A stretch of 64,000 bases of DNA from positions 1,426,001 through 1,490,000 of the forward strand of contig NZ_CP141590.1 in NCBI RefSeq assembly GCF_035581365.1. Reading direction: 5' to 3'. A model generated the notes under the pieces. It was given only the letters and a program-made list of their open reading frames with translations. It was not told the origin of the DNA and ran no database searches. Origin of the DNA: Tsuneonella sp. CC-YZS046 (GTDB lineage Bacteria > Pseudomonadota > Alphaproteobacteria > Sphingomonadales > Sphingomonadaceae). Position 1 is the first letter of the stretch. Every line of letters starts with the position of its first letter. Positions 1 to 8,621 of the stretch are shown here, one piece after another. A program made the translations under genes and the position numbers.

Positions 1-838
1 CTTCCGCCGTGGCGACATTGCCCGCCACCACCTGCACGGCGTTTGACAGCTTCTTCACCCGCTCCACCGCCTTGGCCACATCGCGATTATGGCCATGCGC
101 GGTATCGATGATCACCACATCGCATTCGGCGTCGATCAGCGCCTCGGTCCGTTCGAAGCCCTTGTCGCCCACCGTGGTCGCCGCCGCCACCCGCAGGCGG
201 CCTGCACTATCCTTGGTGGCGCTCGGGTAGGTGACGGCCTTTTCGATATCCTTCACCGTAATCAGGCCGATGCAATGATAGGCCTCGTCCACTACCAGCA
301 GCTTCTCTATCCTGCGCTGGTGCAGCAGCCGCCGCGCTTCCTCCTGGCTGACGCCGGGGCTTGCGGTGGCGAGATTCTCGCTGGTCATCAATTCCCGCAC
401 GGGCTGGCTGGGATTGTCGGCGAAGCGGACATCGCGGTGCGTCAGGATGCCTACCAGCTTCCCGCCCTTTTCCACCACGGGAATGCCGCTGATCCGGTTG
501 GCCTGCATCAGCTTCTGCGCTTCGCCCAGCGTCGCATCCGGCGAAATGGTGATGGGATTGACCACCATCCCGCTCTCGAACCGCTTCACGCTGCGCACCG
601 CCGCGCATTGTTCCCTGATCGAGAGGTTGCGGTGAAGCACCCCGATGCCGCCGAGCTGCGCCATGACGATCGCCATGTCCGCTTCGGTGACGGTATCCAT
701 CGCCGCCGAGAGGACAGGAATGTTGAGAGCGATGCCGCGAGTCAGCCGGGTGCTGGTGTCCGCCTGAGAGGGCAGGATATCGCTCGCCCCGGGACGCAGC
801 AGCACGTCGTCGAATGTCAGGCCGGTCGGGATATCCAT
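1..838 (-). CDS. guaB: IMP dehydrogenase, N-terminal part (runs off the window)
   Basis: IMP dehydrogenase oxidises IMP to XMP with NAD+, the committed step of GMP synthesis, in the cytoplasm. About 279 codons are visible, read leftwards from ATG at 838; the rest, including the catalytic cysteine loop, lies outside. The N-terminus reads MDIPTGLTFDDVLLRPG, the hallmark GuaB start, followed by SAAMDTVTEADMAIVMAQLGGIGVLHRN of the barrel (given here in part). The tandem CBS (Bateman) region follows, with SGIPVVEKGGKLVGILTHRD in the first CBS repeat, and the barrel resumes with IIDTAHGH and VVAGNVATAE at the window edge. A divergent zinc-peptidase gene starts about 230 bases away. I am sure of the family; only the 3' end is unseen. 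Confidence 0.95.
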   Translation of the reverse strand, partial: MDIPTGLTFDDVLLRPGASDILPSQADTSTRLTRGIALNIPVLSAAMDTVTEADMAIVMAQLGGIGVLHRNLSIREQCAAVRSVKRFESGMVVNPITISPDATLGEAQKLMQANRISGIPVVEKGGKLVGILTHRDVRFADNPSQPVRELMTSENLATASPGVSQEEARRLLHQRRIEKLLVVDEAYHCIGLITVKDIEKAVTYPSATKDSAGRLRVAAATTVGDKGFERTEALIDAECDVVIIDTAHGHNRDVAKAVERVKKLSNAVQVVAGNVATAE

Positions 839-1065
839 GGCGCCAGTTTCCTCTGCGAGGGAAGAATCGTGGCGGCCCATGTAACCGCGCTTTGCTGCAG
901 GTGCTAGGGGGAGAAGAAAATTCCCCGAAATCGGTCGCCCAACCCGCCGCTTTCCGCGGGAACATTGTCCCGCTCCGGCCTTTGTTTCGTGGAAGGTTGA
1001 CGCAAGACGGGAATGCCTGTCCAACCCGTTGGGTGCAACTGGCACGACAGGCGACGGGGATTTCA

Positions 1066-1932
1066 ATGCGGCTAAGAGACTTCAATCCTGCCAATATCCG
1101 GGTGGAAGACCAGCGCGGGATGCGTTTTCCGGGCGGCGGTGGCGGCAAGCTGGGCTGCGGCGGCATCGTGCTGGTGCTGATCGCATCGCTGGTGTTCGGC
1201 GTCGATCCGGCGCAGATGCTGGGAAGCCTGGAGCAAGTCCAGCAGAGCGCGCCGGCCGGGCAGCAGGCGGGCGGCACAACCGCCAGCGAAAGCTGCAATA
1301 CGGATGCGCTGAGCAAGGAAAGCTGCGCCGTCCTCGCCTCGCTCAACCAGACATGGGAACCGCTGTTCAAGCAGGCGAGTATCCCGTTCCAGCAACCCAA
1401 GCTGGTCTTTTATTCGCAGGCCGGGCGTTCCGGATGCGGCGCGGCGCAAAGCGCGATGGGCCCGTTCTACTGCCCCAGCGACCACGGCATCTATATCGAT
1501 ACGGATTTCTACCGGGAAATGGAGCAGCGCCTGGGCGCGGGCGGCGATTTCGCGCGGGCCTATGTGATGGCGCATGAATATGGCCATCACGTGCAGACTC
1601 TCACCGGGGTTTCCGATCAGGTGCGCAGCGCGCAATCGCAGAATCCTTCCCAGGCCAACCCGCTGCAGGTGCGGATGGAACTGCAGGCGGATTGCTACGC
1701 CGGGGTCTGGGCCGCCAAGAACGCCGATCTGATCGAGGCGGGCGATATCGAGGAAGGGCTGACGGCCGCGCACGCGATCGGCGACGACACTTTGATGAAA
1801 CAAGCGGGGCAGCGGCCCGTTGAAGCTGCATTCACCCATGGAAGCAGCGCGCAGCGGATGGAATGGCTGCGGCGAGGATTGGAGACAGGCAATGAAGATC
1901 AGTGCGACACTTTCGCCGATCTCAGGAGATAG
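1066..1932 (+). CDS. YpfJ-type neutral zinc metallopeptidase
   Basis: Putative membrane-anchored zinc peptidase of the YpfJ/COG2321 family; the physiological substrate is unknown. The 288-residue product begins with a glycine-rich cytoplasmic stretch (PGGGGGKLGCGG) and one membrane segment (about residues 31-46). The catalytic motif HEYGH is at about residues 170-174, and the downstream RMELQADCYAGVW supplies the usual third zinc ligand (Glu) and the conserved Ala-Asp-Cys region. ATG at 1066 is chosen because GACGGGGA lies just upstream and the family typically begins MRLxDxxxSxNVEDRRG-like; the frame is open further upstream but that part looks unlike protein. The next gene begins inside its 3' end, so the two are probably co-transcribed. 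Confidence 0.9.
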   Translation: MRLRDFNPANIRVEDQRGMRFPGGGGGKLGCGGIVLVLIASLVFGVDPAQMLGSLEQVQQSAPAGQQAGGTTASESCNTDALSKESCAVLASLNQTWEPLFKQASIPFQQPKLVFYSQAGRSGCGAAQSAMGPFYCPSDHGIYIDTDFYREMEQRLGAGGDFARAYVMAHEYGHHVQTLTGVSDQVRSAQSQNPSQANPLQVRMELQADCYAGVWAAKNADLIEAGDIEEGLTAAHAIGDDTLMKQAGQRPVEAAFTHGSSAQRMEWLRRGLETGNEDQCDTFADLRR

Positions 1933-2572
1933 ACGCTCAGGGAACGCACGAGTTGGCGCGGGCGGAACGATCCTTGCGCTCATGCTGGCGGCCTCGCTGC
2001 CGGCAGCGGCGCAGACCAAGGACAAGGAGCCCGAAAAGCCCGTCACCGACGATACGGTGACAGTGGGCGATGTGGCGGGCACCCCGCTCAACGATCTCAA
2101 CATCACGCGCGACGAAATCCCGCCGCTCCTGATCCAGGCGAGACAGGACCCCTACAACAGTAAGGATATGAAGAAGTGCGGCCAGATTGCCGCCGCCGTC
2201 GGCCAGCTCGACGCGATCCTGGGCGACGATCTCGATATCGCCGGGGAAAAGAGCAATGCCGTGAATGCAGGCCGCGTCGCCAAATGGGCGGTCAGCCGCT
2301 TCATTCCGTTTCGCGGCCTGATCCGCGAGATTTCAGGAGCCAGGGAGCATGAGCGGCAATTCCAGGACGCCATCGTCGCGGGAATGATGCGCCGCTCCTA
2401 CCTCAAGGGCCTGGGCGAAGCGAAAGGGTGCAAATATCCCGCCCGCCCGGCGGATGAGGAAACCATCAGCCGCATCGAATACGAGCGGCAGGTGATGGCG
2501 GCCGAGGCGGCGATCCAGAAGCCGGACGAGAAAGCCAAGGGCGCAAGCGTGAAGGACGAAAAGCCCAGATAG
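1892..2572 (+). CDS. Predicted exported protein of unknown function
   Basis: I do not recognise a named family. The 226-residue product has a basic N-terminus and a hydrophobic segment ending LPAAAQ (about residues 29-42), read as a cleavable signal peptide, then a mostly helical body with few cysteines and a charged Lys/Glu-rich tail. ATG at 1892 has GGAGACAGG just upstream; the gene overlaps the 3' end of the zinc-peptidase gene by 41 bases in another frame, which suggests translational coupling. The pair may act together at the envelope, but this is inference from position only. Confidence 0.7.
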   Translation: MKISATLSPISGDRRSGNARVGAGGTILALMLAASLPAAAQTKDKEPEKPVTDDTVTVGDVAGTPLNDLNITRDEIPPLLIQARQDPYNSKDMKKCGQIAAAVGQLDAILGDDLDIAGEKSNAVNAGRVAKWAVSRFIPFRGLIREISGAREHERQFQDAIVAGMMRRSYLKGLGEAKGCKYPARPADEETISRIEYERQVMAAEAAIQKPDEKAKGASVKDEKPR

Positions 2573-2584
2573 GCTCCCTCATTC

Positions 2585-4072
2585 TCAGGCCGGCGCGGCC
2601 GGGGGGCTTCCCGCATCCGCTGGCCCGCCCCCGCTTTCCGCCGGATTGCCGCTCCGCCCGATGCTGGACCATTCGACGTTGCGGGTGGCATACATCACCC
2701 CGGCGAGCGCCACGAACAGCAGGATCGATCCGATCAGCAGCGACCAGGCCTCAAGGCTCAGCAGCACGTAGAGCAATGCGTAGAGGCCGAGCAGCAACGC
2801 GCCGATGAAGCGCGCCCTGCGCCAGCTTTTCAGCACCGCCGCGCTATAGGCGGTGAGCAGGCCGATAATCGCGGCGCTGGCGACGAGATAGGCCACCGTG
2901 AAGCCGATCACCTCGGCAAAGGCGAGCAGCAGCACGAAGAACAGCACCAGCCCCGCGCCGGTCATCAGATATTCCGCCGCGGCCACGCGGGCGCCGCCCA
3001 CGATGTCGAACAGCAGGAAGGCGAGGAAGGTGAAGCCAATGAACAGGAACCCGTATTTCACCGCCCGGTCGACCTTGCTGTAGAGATTGACCGGCTCGAT
3101 CAGCCCGACCGTGACGGCGCGGGCCGGGCCGCCGATCACTTCCACCGCGCCCCCGGATGCGGGATTGCTGGCGGAAGAGGCCATGGCCACTTCCTGCGCC
3201 ATCACGGGCGCATAGCCACCGCTGCCATCGTCGATCATCGGCGGGCCGGGATCTTCCGTCGCGACCGGAGCCTGGCCGAGCGCCAGCTTGTCTACCGTGA
3301 AGCCGGCCTTGAAGCCCTCGCCCCCCACCGAGCGCGTCTCCGGCAGGAATGCGCCGCTGAAGCTGGGATTGGGCCAGCTGGAGGAAACGTCCCAGCGAGT
3401 CTGCCCGCCGCGCGGCACCAGGCTGAGCGAGCCGCTGCCCCGCAGGCCGAAGGCGTAATCGACAGAGAGCACGCCCTCGCCGTTCCACGGCAGGAAGGCG
3501 AAGAATCCCTGCCCGCTGGTCGCGCCCGGCCCCTTGCCCGGCTGCACCGGCAGGCTCTGCCCATTGGCCTTGAGCGTGCCGCCCTTGGTCAGCCCGCGCG
3601 CGTCGGACGCGCCCATGCGCAATTCCGCGCGGTCCCACAGCAATCGCTCGCGGGTCACACCGAAGCGCGGCAGGTCCGCCGGCAGCTCGAACTTCGCGGC
3701 GCCGCTGACCTGTGCTTCATAGAGCACGCTGCGATAGATCGACTTGCGCCGCTCCTCCGGCCTGACGCTGGTCTGCGCCCGGTTCTCGACAGGGGAGATA
3801 TAGAGCAGGCGCTCTACCTCCACGGTCCGGGTAGTAACCTTGCCGTTCACTTCCTCGTTCTGGGTTTCAGTCGTCCTGAACGGTACGACCACGATCGGCC
3901 CCGCGATCACCTGCGGCCCGCCCCATCCGGCGGTGATGCTCTGCTGGGCGGTCTGCGACTGGCCCTGCCGGTCCCACACCAGCGCATAAACGAAGACCAG
4001 GGGGATAATCAGCGCGGCGCCGACCAGAACCGCGAACAGGAGCTTGATCCCCGGACTACGTTCCCGCACCAT
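2585..4072 (-). CDS. creD: Inner membrane protein CreD
   Basis: CreD (CET) family inner-membrane protein of 495 residues, a family linked to envelope integrity and, in gammaproteobacteria, to the CreBC regulon; its molecular action is unknown. One N-terminal membrane helix (about residues 9-32), a large periplasmic domain beginning GWGGPQVIAGPIVVVPF, then a cluster of five to six membrane helices from about residue 335 to 460, and a Gly/Pro-rich tail. That topology and length match the family. No creBC two-component genes are beside it. It converges on the exported protein gene to its left and diverges from the hydroxy-acid dehydrogenase gene to its right. Confidence 0.9.
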   Translation of the reverse strand: MVRERSPGIKLLFAVLVGAALIIPLVFVYALVWDRQGQSQTAQQSITAGWGGPQVIAGPIVVVPFRTTETQNEEVNGKVTTRTVEVERLLYISPVENRAQTSVRPEERRKSIYRSVLYEAQVSGAAKFELPADLPRFGVTRERLLWDRAELRMGASDARGLTKGGTLKANGQSLPVQPGKGPGATSGQGFFAFLPWNGEGVLSVDYAFGLRGSGSLSLVPRGGQTRWDVSSSWPNPSFSGAFLPETRSVGGEGFKAGFTVDKLALGQAPVATEDPGPPMIDDGSGGYAPVMAQEVAMASSASNPASGGAVEVIGGPARAVTVGLIEPVNLYSKVDRAVKYGFLFIGFTFLAFLLFDIVGGARVAAAEYLMTGAGLVLFFVLLLAFAEVIGFTVAYLVASAAIIGLLTAYSAAVLKSWRRARFIGALLLGLYALLYVLLSLEAWSLLIGSILLFVALAGVMYATRNVEWSSIGRSGNPAESGGGPADAGSPPAAPA

Positions 4073-4120
4073 GCCGCATCCCCTTCATTGCCAGCGCCAC
4101 TGCCTGACGCCTTATTCGTG

Positions 4121-4126
4121 TATAAT
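4121..4126 (+). promoter_or_regulatory. Possible -10 element of the hydroxy-acid dehydrogenase gene
   Basis: A perfect TATAAT hexamer lies 48 bases before the ATG at 4174 in the short gap between the divergent creD and dehydrogenase genes. No convincing -35 hexamer sits 16-18 bases upstream (only CACTGC-like sequence), so it may be a weak or activator-dependent promoter. Confidence 0.35.
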
Positions 4127-4173
4127 GGATGAACCGCCTTTGCCGATCATGCTCACCCTGCTAGCGAAGCGCG

Positions 4174-5322
4174 ATGCGCCTTGCCGATTGCCATAATATC
4201 GAGGATTTTCGCAGGCTTGCCAAGGCCCGCCTGCCGTGGCCGGTGTTCGACTATATCGATGGCGCCGCGGATGACGAGCTGACCCGCCAGCGCAACACCG
4301 CCGCCTACGGCCATGCCGACCTCGTGCCCAACGTGCTGGCCGGCGTGCAGAACATTGACATGTCCTGCACCATCATGGGCCGCAGGAGCGCCCTGCCGCT
4401 GGTCCTTTCCCCCACGGCATTGCAGCGGGTGTTCCACTGGCAGGGCGAACGGGCCGTGGCCAGGGCGGCCGAGAAATTCGGGCTGTGGTGCGGCATTTCG
4501 AGCCTGGCGACCGTCAGCATCGAAGAAATCGGCGCGATGATTTCCACACCGAAAATGTTCCAGCTCTACGTCCACAAGGACAAAGGGCTGAACACATCCA
4601 TGATCGAACGCTGCAAGGAAGCGAAGTTCGATTGCATCGCTCTCACGGTCGACACCATCGTCGGCGGCAAGCGCGAACGCTGCCTGCGCAGCGGCTTCTC
4701 CAGCCCGCCGCGCTTCACCGCTTCCTCGCTGCTGTCCTATGCGATCAAGCCGCGCTGGGCGCTGGACTATGTGTTCCGCGAGAAATTCCGCCTGCCCAAT
4801 CTCGACACCCATGTCAGCCAAGGGACCGACGAGGCGATGTCGATCCAGGGCTATTTCTCGACCATGCTCGACCAGTCCATGAACTGGGATACGGCAGCAC
4901 GGATCAGGCAGGATTGGGGCGGCACATTCTGCCTCAAGGGCGTGATGAGCGCGGGCGATGCCCGCCGCGCCGTGGAAATCGGCGCGGACGCGATCATGAT
5001 TTCCAATCACGGCGGCCGCCAGCTCGACGGCAGCCGCACGCCGTTCGACCAGCTCACCGAGATCGTGGACGCCGTGGGCGGGGAGATCGAGATCATCTGC
5101 GACGGCGGAGTGCGACGCGGCACCCATGTGATGAAGGCGCTGGCGGCGGGAGCCACGGCGGCCTCGGGCGGGCGGCTCTATCTCTATGCGCTGGCCGCGG
5201 CGGGCCAGGCCGGGGTGGAGCGCGCCCTCACCATCCTGCGCGAGGAAATCGAACGCGACATGAAGCTGATGGGCGTAACCGGCGTCGATCAGCTTGGCCG
5301 GGATATGCTGCGCTGGCGATGA
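4174..5322 (+). CDS. lldD: FMN-dependent alpha-hydroxy-acid dehydrogenase (L-lactate dehydrogenase type)
   Basis: Flavoenzyme of the glycolate oxidase/L-lactate dehydrogenase family, oxidising an alpha-hydroxy acid (probably L-lactate) to the 2-oxo acid and passing electrons to the respiratory chain. The 382-residue length is typical. Visible family features: FDYIDGAADDE near the N-terminus, LSPTALQRVFHWQGE (FMN-binding strand), ALTVDTIVGGKRERCLRSGF, the catalytic-base region ISNHGGRQLDG with the essential His and Arg, and the FMN phosphate loop DGGVRRGTHVMKALAAGA. The start at 4174 gives the standard N-terminus. The exact substrate cannot be told from sequence; mandelate or glycolate dehydrogenases share these motifs, so the symbol is provisional. 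Confidence 0.85.
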   Translation: MRLADCHNIEDFRRLAKARLPWPVFDYIDGAADDELTRQRNTAAYGHADLVPNVLAGVQNIDMSCTIMGRRSALPLVLSPTALQRVFHWQGERAVARAAEKFGLWCGISSLATVSIEEIGAMISTPKMFQLYVHKDKGLNTSMIERCKEAKFDCIALTVDTIVGGKRERCLRSGFSSPPRFTASSLLSYAIKPRWALDYVFREKFRLPNLDTHVSQGTDEAMSIQGYFSTMLDQSMNWDTAARIRQDWGGTFCLKGVMSAGDARRAVEIGADAIMISNHGGRQLDGSRTPFDQLTEIVDAVGGEIEIICDGGVRRGTHVMKALAAGATAASGGRLYLYALAAAGQAGVERALTILREEIERDMKLMGVTGVDQLGRDMLRWR

Positions 5323-5349
5323 CCCGCATATTGCTGCCATGATCGGCCC

Positions 5350-6003
5350 ATGACACACCGATTCGCTTTTCTCGCCGCGCCTCTTTTCCTGCTTTCCGCC
5401 GCCGTCGCGGCGCAGGATCAACCCACTGCTTCGCCGGAACCAGCCCCGTCCGTGCCGCAAACCGTCGATGTAGTGATCCAGACCGAGCTGGGGAACATCA
5501 GGCTCGCGCTGGAAAGTGAGCGAGCGCTCGTCACCACCGCCAATTTCCTGCGCTACACCGATCAGAAGCGCTTCGACGGAACGGTGTTCTACCGGGCCAT
5601 GCGGCTTGCCTGGGGCGACCAGCCCAACGGCTTGATCCAGGGCGGCACGCAGATGAACCCCAAGCGCATTCTCAAGCCGATCGCGCATGAGGCCACCAGC
5701 CAGACCGGGGTGCTGCACAAGGCCGGAACCATCTCGATGGCCCGCTATGATCCGGGTTCGGCGACGGGGGATTTTTCGATCCTGCTGTCGGACATGCCTG
5801 GCCTCGACGCCGACCCGGCTTCGGCCAACCCGGATCTCGCCGCCGGCTTCGCCGCCTTCGGCCATGTGGTGGAAGGCATGGATGTGGTTCAGGCGATCTG
5901 GAACGCGCCGGTCGATCCGGAGAAAGGCGAAGGGGCGCTGAAAGGGCAGATGATCCAGCAGCCGGTGAAGATCATCAGCGTGCGCCGGGCGCCCAAGCAA
6001 TAG
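5350..6003 (+). CDS. Cyclophilin-type peptidyl-prolyl isomerase, periplasmic
   Basis: Peptidyl-prolyl cis-trans isomerase that helps fold exported proteins. The 217-residue product starts with a clear Sec signal peptide (about residues 1-21, ending AVAAQ), a Pro-rich linker, then a cyclophilin domain opening VVIQTELGNIRLALE and containing FLRYTDQKRFDGTVFYRAM, IQGGTQ, GTISMARYDPGSATGDFSI and FAAFGHVVEGMDVV, all in the order seen in bacterial cyclophilins. Several aromatic residues of the eukaryotic active site are replaced, as is common in bacterial secreted members. It follows the dehydrogenase by 27 bases on the same strand. Confidence 0.88.
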   Translation: MTHRFAFLAAPLFLLSAAVAAQDQPTASPEPAPSVPQTVDVVIQTELGNIRLALESERALVTTANFLRYTDQKRFDGTVFYRAMRLAWGDQPNGLIQGGTQMNPKRILKPIAHEATSQTGVLHKAGTISMARYDPGSATGDFSILLSDMPGLDADPASANPDLAAGFAAFGHVVEGMDVVQAIWNAPVDPEKGEGALKGQMIQQPVKIISVRRAPKQ

Positions 6004-6027
6004 AGAATCCGGCTCGCGCCATCACCC

Positions 6028-7455
6028 CTATTTCTTGCGCGCGACGCACTTGCCCCCGTCCGGCCCGACATCGCCGTTGCAGGTGCGTTCCTCAATCATC
6101 GGCTCATTCAGGTCGTTCAGGCGATTGAGCCCGTCGGCCCCGCGCACGAGTTCGAACCCGTCATAGAGCTTGCCGGACGCGGTGTAGGTCCGGAAGGTCA
6201 GCCGCTCGCCGGCCACATCGACGATCTGATACAGCTCGGTCGCTTCGGCAACCTTGTCCGGCTGGCTGCGCGCACGGTCGTTCAGGCCGTACATTTTCGA
6301 TCCGGTGACGGACACCAGATAGACCGGCCCCTGCACCGCACCGCTTGCATGCTGCGCCTTGCTCGCCACGCGCCCGTCTGCCGAGGTCAAACGGCTGTAG
6401 CAATGGTCATGCCCCTGCAGCACCAGATCAACCTTGCGCTTGTCGAACACCGGCTTCCATGCCGCCTTTATCTCCGCCGTGTCGTCCGGCCGCGCGCAAG
6501 TGAATACGGGCTGATGGAACAGCACCACATTCCACTTCGCCTTGCTGGAGGCCAGGGTCTGATCCAGCCAGCGGGTCTGGGCATCCATCGTCCCCAGATC
6601 GATCGCCGAGGTGCCGTCCAGCACGATGAAGCGAACCCCCTGGTAGTCGACGAAATAGGTGGTTGATTTCGCCGCCGCGACGCCATTGACAGGAAGCGCG
6701 AACTGCAACGGCCAGTATGGGCCCAGCTTGCGGCTTTCCTTGCCATTCGGCAGCATCACATCGACATATTCGTGATTGCCGGTGGCGGGGACCTGCGGGA
6801 CGATGGCGTAGTTATAAGCCCCGGCCTGGTTCCATTCGCCCCATTCATCGTCATGGTCCAGATCGTCGCGCTGCGCGGTCAGGTCGCCCGCATGGAGCAC
6901 CAGCTCGATCCTGCCATTGGCATGGAACGCCTGCCTGATAACGCGCGATGCATAGGTCAGGATTCCGTTCTGGATGTCGCCAAGATAGAGGAAGCGGAAC
7001 GGGCGAGGTTCGGCCGCAGCCGTGCGGAATTGCAGCCATTCGCTCCAGCCCGCGCTCCCTTTCAGCCGATAGGCGTAGGCCGTATCCGGCTGCAGGTCTG
7101 CAAAGCGTATCTGATGATAGAGCGCAGGCCCGTTCGCGCTATCCTTCGCGGCCGACGTCCCGGTTATCAGCGTCGCCTTTTCTTCCAGCGTCGGGCCGTC
7201 CACCGCAATGGCGATCTGCGCCTCGCTGCTCTGCTGCGCGACATCGGTGCGATAGGCCACCGCCATTTCGCGCGTCGGATCGGCGCCGGGGGTCAGCACG
7301 ACACGATCCGGCAGGTTGCGAGCGGCATAAGGCGTGCCGGCCGACCGCGGGATCGAAACTTCCTGCGCCTCCTGCGCATGGGCGGCGGGGTCGGTGCCGA
7401 TCGCCGCCAGCGCGAGACAACCGCTGATAAGGATGTTCCTTGAAAGAAAAGACAT
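6028..7455 (-). CDS. Purple-acid-phosphatase-like metallophosphoesterase, exported
   Basis: Predicted secreted phosphoesterase (475 residues). A signal peptide (about residues 1-27, ending AHAQ) is followed by a fibronectin-III-like purple acid phosphatase N-domain (PDRVVLTPGADPTREMAVAY) and a calcineurin-like metallophosphoesterase domain with its ligand series in order: FLYLGDIQNG, HAGDLT, ATGNHEY, VLFHQPVF and QGHDHCYSR. These supply the Asp, Asn and His ligands of a dinuclear metal site. A C-terminal segment with Cys residues (TCNGDVGPDGGKC) may form a disulfide. The likely role is phosphate scavenging from organic esters; an inorganic-phosphate response is plausible but no clear Pho box was seen upstream. 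Confidence 0.85.
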   Translation of the reverse strand: MSFLSRNILISGCLALAAIGTDPAAHAQEAQEVSIPRSAGTPYAARNLPDRVVLTPGADPTREMAVAYRTDVAQQSSEAQIAIAVDGPTLEEKATLITGTSAAKDSANGPALYHQIRFADLQPDTAYAYRLKGSAGWSEWLQFRTAAAEPRPFRFLYLGDIQNGILTYASRVIRQAFHANGRIELVLHAGDLTAQRDDLDHDDEWGEWNQAGAYNYAIVPQVPATGNHEYVDVMLPNGKESRKLGPYWPLQFALPVNGVAAAKSTTYFVDYQGVRFIVLDGTSAIDLGTMDAQTRWLDQTLASSKAKWNVVLFHQPVFTCARPDDTAEIKAAWKPVFDKRKVDLVLQGHDHCYSRLTSADGRVASKAQHASGAVQGPVYLVSVTGSKMYGLNDRARSQPDKVAEATELYQIVDVAGERLTFRTYTASGKLYDGFELVRGADGLNRLNDLNEPMIEERTCNGDVGPDGGKCVARKK

Positions 7456-7733
7456 GCCCTCTCCCTGGTCACGGATGCGTGATTGCCTGAATCTCCCAAT
7501 TCCCCTGAAAGGTCATTGTTACAATTATATGGAAGCGGGTGGAAATAACCCTGGCCCGCAGGAAAGCATCGACGCGCGCGGCTCCGGGGAGAAGGCGGAC
7601 CGCTCCCTGGCACAGGTTCGGCAATGCTCCCGCCCACGCAAGCGCGTTTGACCGAGCGCCGGATCGCACTTAATCAATCCGGCAGGCTGATGGAGAGGCA
7701 TTCGCCCTCTTGAAACAGGAAAGAGGAGCGGGC

Positions 7734-8504
7734 GTGGATCTCGAATTGAAGGGCAAGGTGGCGGTCGTGAGTGGTGGCACTCGCGGGATCGGCAGGGCGA
7801 TCGCGGAATGTTTCGCCGATGAAGGCGCGCATGTCGCGATATGCGCCCGCAACCAAGCCGACATCGATGCGACAGTGGCCGCGCTCGAGGCGAAGGGCGT
7901 CAAGGCATGGGGGCAATCGGTGGACATCTCCGACAGCCCAGCCATCGACGGCTTCGTGGCCGGGGCGGCGCAGGCCCTTGGCGGGATCGACGTGCTGATC
8001 TCCAATGCCAGCGCACTGCCCCGGACCGATGACGAGGATGCCTGGCGCAGCATGTTCGAGATCGACATGCTGGGCGCCTTGCGCCTGTTCAATGCCGCCC
8101 AGCCCTATCTCGAAAAGGCCGCCGTGCATTCAGGCGATGCCGCCTTCACCATCATCTCGTCGATGGTGGCCGCCGAGCCATACAAGCCCAGCCCCTACAG
8201 CGCGATAAAGGCAGGCCTGATAAACTATGCGAAGGGCGTGGCGCGGGTCCACGCCGGCAAGAAGATCCGCTGCAATGTGCTGTCGCCGGGCAATGTCTAT
8301 TTCAAGGGCGGGGTATGGCAAACCATACAGCAGGATATGCCGGACTATTTCGACAGCATGATAAAGGCCAATCCGACCGGGCGGATGGGAACGCCCGAGG
8401 AAATCGCCTCAGCCGTGGTCTTCCTCAGCAGCCCGCGATCTTCCTTCACCACCGGCGCCAATCTCGTCGTCGATGGCTGCCTGACCCAGCGCGCAAGTTT
8501 CTGA
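7734..8504 (+). CDS. SDR family oxidoreductase
   Basis: Classical short-chain dehydrogenase/reductase of 256 residues, NAD(P)-dependent. The cofactor motif SGGTRGIG is near residue 15, the NNAG-like position reads ISNASA, the catalytic serine is in IISSM and the catalytic pair is YSAIK. The C-terminus (TGANLVVDGC) is family-typical. I chose the GTG at 7734 because AGGAG lies five bases before it; an upstream TTG in the same frame has no ribosome binding site. The substrate is unknown. It faces sdhA convergently across a hairpin terminator. Confidence 0.85.
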   Translation: MDLELKGKVAVVSGGTRGIGRAIAECFADEGAHVAICARNQADIDATVAALEAKGVKAWGQSVDISDSPAIDGFVAGAAQALGGIDVLISNASALPRTDDEDAWRSMFEIDMLGALRLFNAAQPYLEKAAVHSGDAAFTIISSMVAAEPYKPSPYSAIKAGLINYAKGVARVHAGKKIRCNVLSPGNVYFKGGVWQTIQQDMPDYFDSMIKANPTGRMGTPEEIASAVVFLSSPRSSFTTGANLVVDGCLTQRASF

Positions 8505-8564
8505 TCCCGCAAGAACGCGCGATCGGGCGGCATCCCCGCCCTGGCGGCACGATAAGGGATCAAC

Positions 8565-8597
8565 GGAAAAGGCCGGAGCTTGCGCCCCGGCCTTTCC
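8565..8597. terminator. Hairpin terminator between the SDR gene and sdhA
   Basis: A GC-rich inverted repeat (AAAGGCCGGAGC / GCCCCGGCCTTT with a TTGC loop) flanked by A and T runs lies midway between the two convergent stop codons. It could work in both directions. Confidence 0.75.
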
Positions 8598-8621
8598 GCA
8601 TATCCAGAATGAAGAAGCGCC

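Noticed and set aside
207-1400. A long minus-strand frame spanning the guaB start and the divergent peptidase gene
   Set aside because: It runs out of frame through guaB and antisense through the peptidase; guaB in its own frame has the diagnostic sequence to the window edge.
4153-6000. A 615-codon open frame antisense to the hydroxy-acid dehydrogenase and cyclophilin genes
   Set aside because: Composition is low-complexity His/Arg/Gly/Ala typical of the reverse strand of GC-rich genes, and the plus-strand genes have full family motifs.
7500-7560. A Pho box upstream of the purple-acid-phosphatase-like gene
   Set aside because: A TGTAACA-like word and an AT-rich block exist, but no second direct repeat at 11-base spacing, so the match is too weak.
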